The position numbers and the translations under genes are program-made. Below are positions 44,989-52,558 of a stretch of 64,000 nt of DNA, piece by piece. The notes below the pieces were generated by a model. The model was given only the letters and a program-made list of their open reading frames with translations, was not told the origin of the DNA and made no database searches. Source of the stretch: Nocardia uniformis NBRC 13702. Lineage in GTDB: Bacteria > Actinomycetota > Actinomycetes > Mycobacteriales > Mycobacteriaceae. Position 1 is the first letter of the stretch, and the number at the start of each line of letters is the position of its first letter. The DNA is taken from contig NZ_BDCE01000046.1 in assembly GCF_001613345.1 (NCBI RefSeq), positions 1-64,000 of the forward strand, read 5' to 3'.

Positions 44989-46493
44989 ACCGGATGCGCG
45001 GCTGGGCAATCGTCTGCGACACCGAACGGCAACTGCTCACCCGCGAAATCGACATCGTCACAACCAGATGGGCCACCGCGCCCTCGCCATGGAAAGACCA
45101 CTGGGACCACCTGGTCACCGTAGCGGCGGACTGGGAAACAGATCCGCAATCCATGCAGCACAGACTCGATCGGATCGCCAGCGACTACGAGCGCAGCGGC
45201 ACCACCGATCTAGCCAGCCCCATCCAGATCCGCAACCTACTACTGGCCGGCGAGCTGGTCGAATCGCGGCGGATCGACCTCGGGATCGCCTACGACCCAT
45301 ATACTCCCGACCGCGTCGACCAAACTTACGGATACCTCACCAGCTACCGAACCGCCGGCAACACCACCATGTGGGAGTCGCTGCCCAGCTGGTCGACTGC
45401 CCGCCGCTGGCTGCGAGCCCGAGCCGGAGACACCGACCCGCGAGCCTTCGTCGATGTGACCGTCACCGGACCCGACCCGGTCACCGGCGCCGCGACCAGA
45501 CCGCTGATGACCGGCACCGGCCTCACCGCCGCCGAACTCACTGACCAGCTCCACCGCATCGATGAACTGCTCGGCACCACACCGATTCCCGCCGACCCCA
45601 GCGCACACTCCTGGCTCGACGAACTGCGCTACGACGTGCTCTGCGACGCCTACCGCGCCACCCTGCTCGAACACCGCAACCCCTGGTCGATAGGCCGCCG
45701 CTACGAACACCACCTCCACGCGGACGACCTCCGCACCGAGATCACCGACCACACCAGCCGGGCCGGACTCCACACCGCCGCACCACAACCCGACGGCGAC
45801 GAGGTGCCCGACCTCGTCGAGGCACGCCTGGACGACATACGGCGCAGCATCGGCGAACACGGCCCCGACTGGACAATCGCGCCACGGGCCAGCACATGGC
45901 TCGACGACGCCGTCACCGACGCCCAGCGCCGACTCGCCGACATGACCACCCACGGGCTCGCACTGACCTACACCGACCCGACGCAACCGAACCAACTCAC
46001 CGCCATCGGCTTCGACGGCGACCGCTGGTACCTCCAACACGCGCAGACCGCGACGGACGGCCGCACGATCACCTACGACACTCCACCACGGACCTATCGC
46101 ACCTGCAACGAGCTGCTCGCCGCCGCAACAGCCCCAGACGTCGCGACACCACAATCACCGAACCCGGTGACGGTGCCAGAGACCATCAGGCAGCGGCTCC
46201 ACGAGCTCGACAACGATCTCCACGCACTACGCCACGACCTGACCTGCGTGCGACAACTTCGTGACGCCGTCCGCACCGGCACGCCCTACACCCTGCGGCG
46301 AGATCACCACCCCGCCGTGTCCAGCACACGGATCCCGCGACACAGCGGTCTGAGCCGGGACGCGAACCACCTGAACCTGACCGAAACCCCGGACAGCGAA
46401 AAGCCCACGCCAGCACCAGAACCCACCAAACCGCCACGGGCCAAGCGCAGGCAGCAGCCCAAGCCGGGCCGACAACACCGACGACGGCTGTGA
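44904..46493 (+). CDS. Unknown 529-residue protein of the transfer operon
   Basis: Starts MAETRHNADDGHYDED after an ideal aaggagg (44890-44896). It is highly charged with many Thr, Asp, Arg and His, mostly helical, and ends in an Arg/Pro-rich tail (KPPRAKRRQQPKPGRQ). I see no Walker motif and no obvious relaxase signature (no clear two-His motif HxH-U with an N-terminal Tyr). Position suggests an accessory DNA-processing protein. It overlaps the DUF1173 gene by 85 bases. Confidence 0.6.
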   Translation: MAETRHNADDGHYDEDTLRTDFRHYHRMNRMRGWAIVCDTERQLLTREIDIVTTRWATAPSPWKDHWDHLVTVAADWETDPQSMQHRLDRIASDYERSGTTDLASPIQIRNLLLAGELVESRRIDLGIAYDPYTPDRVDQTYGYLTSYRTAGNTTMWESLPSWSTARRWLRARAGDTDPRAFVDVTVTGPDPVTGAATRPLMTGTGLTAAELTDQLHRIDELLGTTPIPADPSAHSWLDELRYDVLCDAYRATLLEHRNPWSIGRRYEHHLHADDLRTEITDHTSRAGLHTAAPQPDGDEVPDLVEARLDDIRRSIGEHGPDWTIAPRASTWLDDAVTDAQRRLADMTTHGLALTYTDPTQPNQLTAIGFDGDRWYLQHAQTATDGRTITYDTPPRTYRTCNELLAAATAPDVATPQSPNPVTVPETIRQRLHELDNDLHALRHDLTCVRQLRDAVRTGTPYTLRRDHHPAVSSTRIPRHSGLSRDANHLNLTETPDSEKPTPAPEPTKPPRAKRRQQPKPGRQHRRRL

Positions 46494-46513
46494 CCAGGCA
46501 AGGAGGTCCTCAC

Positions 46514-47818
46514 ATGAACACACCCACGCAACCGGACCCTTCCGAGTCCCTGCGCGCGATCCGCACCCTCGTCCAGGCCCAAGACCTGCGCACCGCCAAA
46601 CAACAACTCCGCCAACTACAGAGCGGTGCCGATGACCCAACATGGGCAATGATCGTGGAGATCGCCAACACCCTCCGGTTCAAGACCCACGCCGTGGCAC
46701 TGACCAAGCTCCGCAAACTCTGGCGAGACAACGAGCAATTCCGTCCCCTGATCGAAGCCTGCGTACCAAAAGCCAATGAACGCCAACACATTCCACCGAA
46801 CACCCCAGCGCAATCGTTCGCAGCTACAGGAGATAGAACGAACGCGACCCGGGCGAGCAAGGTCAAGACACGAACCGAACCAGATCGACGGGTCGAGCCG
46901 GGCCGCCGAGTCCGCAATCCGAATGCGAAGGTCGTCGACGACTACGAGAAGGCCCTCGCGCGCGACGAGCGCGACGAACCCGGCACACCGCGATCCGAAC
47001 CCATCATCGACCGCCACGACTACGACATCGACGTCCTCACCCACGTCGCCACCACGCTGTGCGTGTCCTGCAGGCTCGAACGCGCAGCAATCGACCGGCA
47101 CACCGAACGGGTCCAGGACGGCCACGGCGACGACGGACTGTGCGGCGAATGCCGCAGCCTCGGCCGCCCCGGGCTCCCCGAACTCCCCTCAGGCCATACG
47201 CTCGCCGACCAAGTACACGCTCGACTCGACTACCTCGCCGAACACTTCACTGCCGAGGACCGCGGCATCTTCCGACAGGAATGGCGCTACGCCGATCGCC
47301 ACGCCCGCCCCATCATCAGCGCCTGGGTAAAGGCCAACACCACCGCAGGACCGGAACCAGCCCCACTCACCGCCGAATCGTCAACCCTGAACGACTGGTG
47401 CACTCAATGCGGCGAGTACCGCTACATCGCCCACACCGCCGCCGACGAGGTGACGAAACTCTGCATCGACTGCGACCCGCGTAACCAGCAAACACTCGTT
47501 CCGGCAGGAAGCATCGAAGTTCGACACAACCAATACGATCGCGAAATACGCGACACAGCAAGCCAAGTCGACGCAGTACGAGTAGCTGACAGCGTGTCGG
47601 GTAGAGGCGGACAGAAAGAACGGCCACGGCCTCGCGAGACATCGAAGGGCGCTGCGGTCGGGCAGCTATCACCCACGAAGAGTCCGGCACCGAAGCCTCA
47701 GACGACAGGAGCCAATACCCCGTTCGAGAAGGCAAGGGTTGTCGCGCAGGAGCGCCGCCGCGCGATAGGTCGATCCACCGGAGGTGGGATCGTGGCGAAG
47801 CGATCGATTCGCCGATAA
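46514..47818 (+). CDS. Unknown zinc-binding protein at the end of the transfer operon
   Basis: 434 residues, ATG preceded by aggagg. Residues ~1-110 form helices (LRAIRTLVQAQDLRTAKQQL); the middle has CVSC...CGEC and later CTQC...CIDC pairs, i.e. two probable zinc ribbons; the C-terminal ~100 residues are basic and disordered-looking. Zinc ribbons plus a basic tail suggest nucleic acid binding. No family is recognised. Confidence 0.6.
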   Translation: MNTPTQPDPSESLRAIRTLVQAQDLRTAKQQLRQLQSGADDPTWAMIVEIANTLRFKTHAVALTKLRKLWRDNEQFRPLIEACVPKANERQHIPPNTPAQSFAATGDRTNATRASKVKTRTEPDRRVEPGRRVRNPNAKVVDDYEKALARDERDEPGTPRSEPIIDRHDYDIDVLTHVATTLCVSCRLERAAIDRHTERVQDGHGDDGLCGECRSLGRPGLPELPSGHTLADQVHARLDYLAEHFTAEDRGIFRQEWRYADRHARPIISAWVKANTTAGPEPAPLTAESSTLNDWCTQCGEYRYIAHTAADEVTKLCIDCDPRNQQTLVPAGSIEVRHNQYDREIRDTASQVDAVRVADSVSGRGGQKERPRPRETSKGAAVGQLSPTKSPAPKPQTTGANTPFEKARVVAQERRRAIGRSTGGGIVAKRSIRR

Positions 47819-47832
47819 CACTGGCGATGCAG

Positions 47833-48066
47833 TCACTCAGAGCGTCCTCGGTCGGTCGCGGCGTCGTTCTCGTCGCTTGACGAACTTCGCCACTCGACAC
47901 AATGTCTGCGGTCGGCCCGACTGTAGGTTCGCATCGAACTGATAGCCGCGTACAGGTCGCCGGGCTTGAACGTCTTCTTCTGTTCGTCGATCCACGTCTG
48001 CATCGCGGGATTCACGTGCGCTGAGTACGAGGCAGAACCGACAGCGGCGTTCCGTTCGGTGGTCAC
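47833..48066 (-). CDS. Small hypothetical protein coupled to the excisionase-like gene
   Basis: 77 residues from a GTG that overlaps the TGA of the upstream HTH gene (GTGA, 48063-48066). Sequence begins with TTERNAAVGSASYSAHV and includes MQTWIDEQKKTFKPGDLYAAI and an acidic end. Coupling and normal codon use support a real gene. The function is unknown; small partners of excisionases are often regulators. Confidence 0.45.
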   Translation of the reverse strand: MTTERNAAVGSASYSAHVNPAMQTWIDEQKKTFKPGDLYAAISSMRTYSRADRRHCVEWRSSSSDENDAATDRGRSE

Positions 48067-48257
48067 AGCATGCCGCGATTCGCTGCGACTTCGCGGTCGA
48101 CTTGCCTCTCGCTGGGAAGTGAGTTGTAGTACCGCCGCAGGCTTTCGGCGTCGATCAGCACCCTCGACCCGTAGTACCGCGCCGCGAGGTGTCCCTGCCG
48201 GACAAGACTGCGGAGGGTGGACTCGCCTATGCCGGTCGCCTCGTACGCTTGGTGCAC
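48063..48257 (-). CDS. Excisionase-like HTH protein
   Basis: 64 residues from GTG. YEATGIGESTLRSLVRQGHLAARYYGSRVLIDAESLRRYY is the winged helix-turn-helix of the excisionase/MerR-like small DNA-binding family. The start is uncertain: an in-frame stop lies 27 codons further upstream and no ATG occurs between. It is next to a transfer module, so it may be the Xis of the element, but no integrase gene is in the window. Confidence 0.6.
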   Translation of the reverse strand: MHQAYEATGIGESTLRSLVRQGHLAARYYGSRVLIDAESLRRYYNSLPSERQVDREVAANRGML

Positions 48258-48505
48258 GCTGTAGCTGATCTGCTGGACTTCTGCCGTATCGATATGGGGG
48301 TCCTTCGCACCACATCACCGCCCTTATTTGGGGTTGAGCTGCCGGTCGCTGCGTCGAGGATGCCAGCACGCATCAACACCTGGAGATCGAACGCACGAAT
48401 CCACACGATGAGGCGGCGGCCTTCGGCCGCGTCCACACGCGGAGGGGATCCGACACGCCGCGGCGATGACGTCGGTACCACCTGGCCGTCGTACTGTCTG
48501 CGCTT

Positions 48506-48877
48506 GTGAACGACGCACCCCGTGAGCAGGCTGATGTCGGCGAGACGATGACGCACTCCCTGGAGTACGCGGTCGCGCGGATCGGTGGGCCTTCCGAGGA
48601 CTGGCTCAGGGCACAGTTGCGCGCCCGGAAGCTGCCGGGCCGCAAGGCCGGGCGATCCTGGCGCATGACCGACAGCGATATCGCCGAAGCGATCCGCCTG
48701 CTGGCGATGCCCGCCCTAGTCGCGACCGCGCCCCCGAATCCGACGGGGCTCTCAGCACGAAGCCGCACGCACCTCGAGCGCGCCCGTGCCCAAACACAGC
48801 AGACCACCAACATGGTCGATGGGCTCACCCCGACCAGTCGGCGACACCTGCTCGCCCGGATGGCCAAGGACGGCTGA
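48506..48877 (+). CDS. Putative HTH DNA-binding protein
   Basis: 123 residues from GTG (a later ATG at 48548 is possible). The segment EYAVARIGGPSEDWLRAQLRARKLPGRKAGRSWRMTDSDIAEAI reads as an excisionase-type helix-turn-helix with wing. The C-terminal third is helical and polar. It faces away from the other HTH gene across a ~250-base divergent region, so both may be autoregulated there. Confidence 0.5.
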   Translation: MNDAPREQADVGETMTHSLEYAVARIGGPSEDWLRAQLRARKLPGRKAGRSWRMTDSDIAEAIRLLAMPALVATAPPNPTGLSARSRTHLERARAQTQQTTNMVDGLTPTSRRHLLARMAKDG

Positions 48878-49406
48878 AAGCTTCCTCGGTGGCCTTCCGT
48901 CGGACACCATCGAGGGCGGGTTGCCACGGAGAGGAGGACCGCCGCAGACTCCCCTCACTGCGCTCTTCGGGGGCAACACATGGCGAAGGCGGGTGCCCAA
49001 TAGCGGGCACCTGCCTTCAGCAAGTCGAGGTTCAACTGGTTCCGGACTCCCCTTTCCGGGGCACAGAAACCACTCAAATGAGCACAGCCGGGTCGCCAGG
49101 TCTACGGTCTCGGCATTGGTCATCGCTCGCCATTCCGCCATAGGAACCCCCTATCGCTTCGGGCCATGAGTGTGGTCGGATCCTCCTCCGACTGCCACCG
49201 ATGCGCTTTCGGTATCCGTCTGCGCGGAATCGACTGTGCCACAATCCAGCCGGAGGGCCAGCAGGCTCAGCGCAGAATTATGTGCCCCCGGCCATTCAGT
49301 GGTCGGCGGCGTGGGTCGTGTCCCACTGTGTTCGAGCGGCCGCGATCGCGTCCATGTGGTCGCGGGACAGTCGGCCAGGAGGCGGACATCTGCAGCGCTG
49401 CGTCGT
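48878..49406. other. 529-base interval without a supported gene
   Basis: No tRNA-like or coding signal is convincing. It contains one strong stem-loop (next feature) and lies at the boundary between the transfer module and the ESX cluster, so it is where an attachment site might be expected. I could not identify a matching direct repeat by eye. Confidence 0.3.
48986..49017. terminator. Stem-loop downstream of the HTH gene
   Basis: Arms aaggcgggtgccc (48986-48998) and gggcacctgcctt (49005-49017) pair over 13 positions with one mismatch around a 6-base loop. It follows the HTH gene by ~110 bases. No T-run, so it may be a GC-type terminator or a structural element. Confidence 0.4.
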
Positions 49407-50198
49407 TCACGCCCCGCGTTCGTCCTTGATCGCGCGGATGATGTCGGCGACGCATATGTTGATCATCGACGTGAACTTCGTGGCGTCGACGCCGAGGGCT
49501 CTCCAGGGTCCCGCGTGCCGGATCGCGTACCGGCCGTGGCCGGGCAAGTCGCGCCATTCCAGGCGGCGGCGGGTGATACCGCGAGGACCGAAGACCGAGC
49601 TGCCTTGCACGACGTCGATGGCACCCATCATCGCGGGCTGGACCCGGAAGAACCGTGCGGACCGCACGCTCACCAGGCTGCCGTACTCGGCGGCGGTGGG
49701 TGATTTCTGTAGCAGCTGATCGACGTCGTCGTTGCCCGAACCTGGTGTTGCGAGCGGGATTTCGGCGGGGGATCCCGGTGCGGTGTCCGGCAGAGCGGCG
49801 ACGATGGTGTCGGCCAATGCGAGGGGATCGCAGGCGGTGATGGTGAAACCGTCACTGTCGTCCGGGGTGTCACCGGGCAGTTGCCGCACCACGTAACCGT
49901 GGCTTCCGGCGCGGGCAGCCAGGATGCGGAGACGCCCATCCGCACCGCCTGAATCATCTGTGTCCCAACCGTTCACGGTGATCCGCAGGTCGGGTCGCGC
50001 GATCGAAGTCAGGACATGGTCGAACGAACCGCGCAATGTGGTGCGCAGCCGCTCGCTGGTTTCGCGCTTCTCACGCAGGTAGTCGTAATACAAGGGGATA
50101 GTGCTGGTGACAGTGAACGGCGGCGGGAGCAGTTCGCCGGTCAGGTTCTCCCACAACACGACGAATTCCAGATCAGTGAACGTCCACGTGCGGTTCAT
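49407..50198 (-). CDS. EspG-like ESX secretion-associated protein
   Basis: 263 residues beginning MNRTWTFTDLEFVVLWENL, the characteristic opening of EspG-family proteins, followed by PPFTVTSTIPLYYDYLREK. EspG is a cytosolic chaperone that binds specific PE-PPE type substrates and delivers them to the type VII secretion ATPase. It is ATGA-coupled to the preceding PPE-like gene, which is the expected client. No signal peptide. Confidence 0.8.
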   Translation of the reverse strand: MNRTWTFTDLEFVVLWENLTGELLPPPFTVTSTIPLYYDYLREKRETSERLRTTLRGSFDHVLTSIARPDLRITVNGWDTDDSGGADGRLRILAARAGSHGYVVRQLPGDTPDDSDGFTITACDPLALADTIVAALPDTAPGSPAEIPLATPGSGNDDVDQLLQKSPTAAEYGSLVSVRSARFFRVQPAMMGAIDVVQGSSVFGPRGITRRRLEWRDLPGHGRYAIRHAGPWRALGVDATKFTSMINICVADIIRAIKDERGA

Positions 50199-51940
50199 GA
50201 GTCGGCGACCGGCTTCACGACCTTCGGTGGGGCGCCGTAGGCCTCGAGGATGTGCTCGGTGGAGTCCAGATACTTCGCTCGTTCATGCTGCTTGGCTTGG
50301 CCTTGTCCCGCCCCGGCCGCTCCAGCACCGGGGGACATCGGCCCCATCGCACCCGGCGTGGTGGAGGTGGCGCCGGAGGCGAGACCCGCCCGTGTCGAGG
50401 TGTTCGAATCACCCTCGGCGGCTGCGGCTCTGGGAAACGATTGAGGGGAGACGGTGGTCGTCCGCAATTCCGGGGTCGGTGAGCTCGGAGTTCCGCCGAC
50501 ACCGGTGGGGATACCCGCCCGGGGGGTCCCGTCCAGCGTCGTTGTTGGGAGTGTGGTGACCGGGACCTGGTCGACGACTGGTTCCGCTATCGGCTGCGTC
50601 GCCGACTCGATGCCCTGCTGCACCGTCTGCGTGACCTGCTGCGCGATCTGCTGAGCGGCCGCAATGCCTTGCTGTACAACCTGAGCGCCCTGCTGGATGA
50701 GTGTCTGCGCGACTTGCTGCGCGGCTGCGAGCGCCTGCTGTTCCGTTGTCTGCTGCTGCGTATTCTGCGGCTGCTGCGTGGTTTTCGGTGTTTCGGGTGT
50801 CTCGGGTTGTGTTGTCGGGGAGGGCGTATCGGTCGGGGTGTCGCCGGTTGGTTGGGTCGTAACCTGCGGGGCTGGTGTGGTCGTCGGTTGTGTGCTGGGT
50901 GTGGGCAGGGTGACGAGTGCGGTGTTGTAGCCGATGAGTCCGGTGCAGTAATGGATCTCGCAGGCATGCTGGTAGGTACTCAGCGGCAGTAACGCGGTCT
51001 CCTTGCCGTCGAGCATGTACCCCTGCGGGTTACTGGGGAGCGCGGGATCGTTCGGCAGCGGTGGCATGGCGGCTTTGGTCTTCTCCAACCAGTCCGCGAT
51101 CGTCGCCAACCCGGCACTGACGGTGGTCACCGTGTTGGCCAGTGCGGTGCCGTCGTCCACACGGGCCTGCACGGCACGCCGCGCCATCTCCGCGGATTGG
51201 CCGACCCATCCGGACTGGATCGAATACTCGAGTCCTTGACCACCCTCACCCAGGGCGGTGCGGGTGAATTCGTCGACTCCGGCCCCGATCTCGGTTCCCA
51301 TCCACTGCCAGAACGTCGATACCGCGGTCACGGTCGAGTGATTGATGCTGACACCCAAGTCGTAGAGCGGCTTCCACTTCTTGGAGTACGGATTCTCCGG
51401 ATCCACCGCCCGCCGGTCATCGGGTTTCGCGTAGTTTCCGATGACGCTCCCCGGACCCATACCGAGTATTGCCGCTGCTGTGGGGTCGATGGCCACGGGA
51501 TTGATGTTGAGTGGGGGCGCTGGAACATCCAGGCTCGGGCGCGATTGGTAGGAGTCACCGATCGCACCGGAGATGGTGAGTCCTTCGAAGGCCTGCGCGG
51601 ATTCGGCTTCGGCGTTCTCAAAGACCCGTGCGGCGGCCTTGAACGTGTCGGCCATGTTCCCCAGCAACGCGATATGGGTGGTGAGGATCTTCTCCAATTC
51701 GCCGGCCAGGGTGGAGTATTCGTCGGCGAGTTTCGTCCCGGAGGGGAAATCGGCGTGCGGCCCCGCGAACGGTTGCAGGCTCGCCACATCGGCGGTGCTC
51801 TTCTGCACGGCGAGAAGGCGACTGACCAAGGCGTCGCATGCCCTCACCCCGATGGCCGCCGCCTCCGGGTCGAATTGCACAGTGCCTTGCGCGATTTCGC
51901 CCTGGACATCGCCGAATGAGGGAGTTCCTTCGCCGGCCAC
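50195..51940 (-). CDS. PPE-like ESX substrate candidate with Gln-rich region
   Basis: 581 residues from a GTG at 51940; GTG 51943 is equally possible. The N-terminal ~200 residues are helical with a WXG/PPE-like pattern (FDPEAAAIGVRACDALVSRL, LADEYSTLAGELEKIL), then a middle domain with WQWMGTEIG, and a Pro/Thr tract leading into ~80 residues very rich in Gln (TTQQPQNTQQQTTEQQ). The coupled EspG-like gene downstream supports a type VII substrate. It is not a classical PPE protein, since the Pro-Pro-Glu start is not clear. Confidence 0.6.
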   Translation of the reverse strand: MAGEGTPSFGDVQGEIAQGTVQFDPEAAAIGVRACDALVSRLLAVQKSTADVASLQPFAGPHADFPSGTKLADEYSTLAGELEKILTTHIALLGNMADTFKAAARVFENAEAESAQAFEGLTISGAIGDSYQSRPSLDVPAPPLNINPVAIDPTAAAILGMGPGSVIGNYAKPDDRRAVDPENPYSKKWKPLYDLGVSINHSTVTAVSTFWQWMGTEIGAGVDEFTRTALGEGGQGLEYSIQSGWVGQSAEMARRAVQARVDDGTALANTVTTVSAGLATIADWLEKTKAAMPPLPNDPALPSNPQGYMLDGKETALLPLSTYQHACEIHYCTGLIGYNTALVTLPTPSTQPTTTPAPQVTTQPTGDTPTDTPSPTTQPETPETPKTTQQPQNTQQQTTEQQALAAAQQVAQTLIQQGAQVVQQGIAAAQQIAQQVTQTVQQGIESATQPIAEPVVDQVPVTTLPTTTLDGTPRAGIPTGVGGTPSSPTPELRTTTVSPQSFPRAAAAEGDSNTSTRAGLASGATSTTPGAMGPMSPGAGAAGAGQGQAKQHERAKYLDSTEHILEAYGAPPKVVKPVADS

Positions 51941-52006
51941 CACAATCTCCGCCCTACCCCGATCCCCACCGCGCGCCACCCTCGCGATGCGGTCCGACGG
52001 TATCAC

Positions 52007-52228
52007 TGCAGTCGACTTCGAAGAATTCGTGACGCCGCTGGCGGTGGTGTGACATCGGGAGACAGCACCGGCTGCCCGAGCAGGACAAAAATAGCAGCGT
52101 CACCGACCCCGGCTACCGCGCAAACCGGTACGTGACCGGCGGGTCCATCGCTGGATCAGGTCGGTTGGCGAGGCGAGGCACGCAGGCGTTTCTGATATTG
52201 TCGCCGCGACGGATGACAGGGGGCAATG
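52007..52228. promoter_or_regulatory. Divergent intergenic region of the ESX cluster
   Basis: About 220 bases between the PPE-like gene and the EspC-like gene. It must carry promoters for both directions. The stretch before 52229 contains the purine-rich site cagggggc. No clear motif is assigned. Confidence 0.35.
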
Positions 52229-52558
52229 ATGCAGGTGTCGGCGGAGGAATTGCGCAAGGCGGCGGGGGTGTTCGACGGTCTGGTGGAATCGGTGGGGCGA
52301 CTGCCGGTGATCGAATCGACCGACGGCCCGCTGGCGGGGTGGACCCGGTCGGCGTTCATGGCGGGCTCGCAGACCGCGCCGGAACTCGACCGCATCGAGA
52401 CGGTCCGGACTGCGGCGATGAAGACCGTCGCCGACCGATACACCCAGTTCGCGAGTCTGCTGCGGGTGTCGGCGGATACCTACACCAATACTGATACCGA
52501 CGCGGCGGCGTGGTTCCTCGCGATCGGGGACTTCAACAGCGGAGAAAAGCCCGCATGA
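52229..52558 (+). CDS. EspC/WXG100-like small ESX protein with YxxxD signal
   Basis: 109 residues (ATG at 52229, or 52226). Helix-turn-helix hairpin size; a GWTRSAF turn near residue 37 and a C-terminal YTNTD (YxxxD) motif, the type VII secretion signal. It resembles EspC-type proteins that accompany large ESX substrates in mycolata. Its stop overlaps the start of the 851-residue gene (ATGA at 52555), suggesting the two products form a secreted pair. Confidence 0.65.
   Translation: MQVSAEELRKAAGVFDGLVESVGRLPVIESTDGPLAGWTRSAFMAGSQTAPELDRIETVRTAAMKTVADRYTQFASLLRVSADTYTNTDTDAAAWFLAIGDFNSGEKPA

Noticed and set aside
29897..48877. Streptomyces-type TraB (FtsK-like) AICE
   Set aside because: The module has VirB4-, VirB6-, VirB8- and VirD4-like genes, i.e. 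a type IV secretion system, and no single FtsK/TraB translocase.
49030..49060. tRNA-like T-arm (ggttcaactggttcc)
   Set aside because: No acceptor or anticodon stems can be formed around it.
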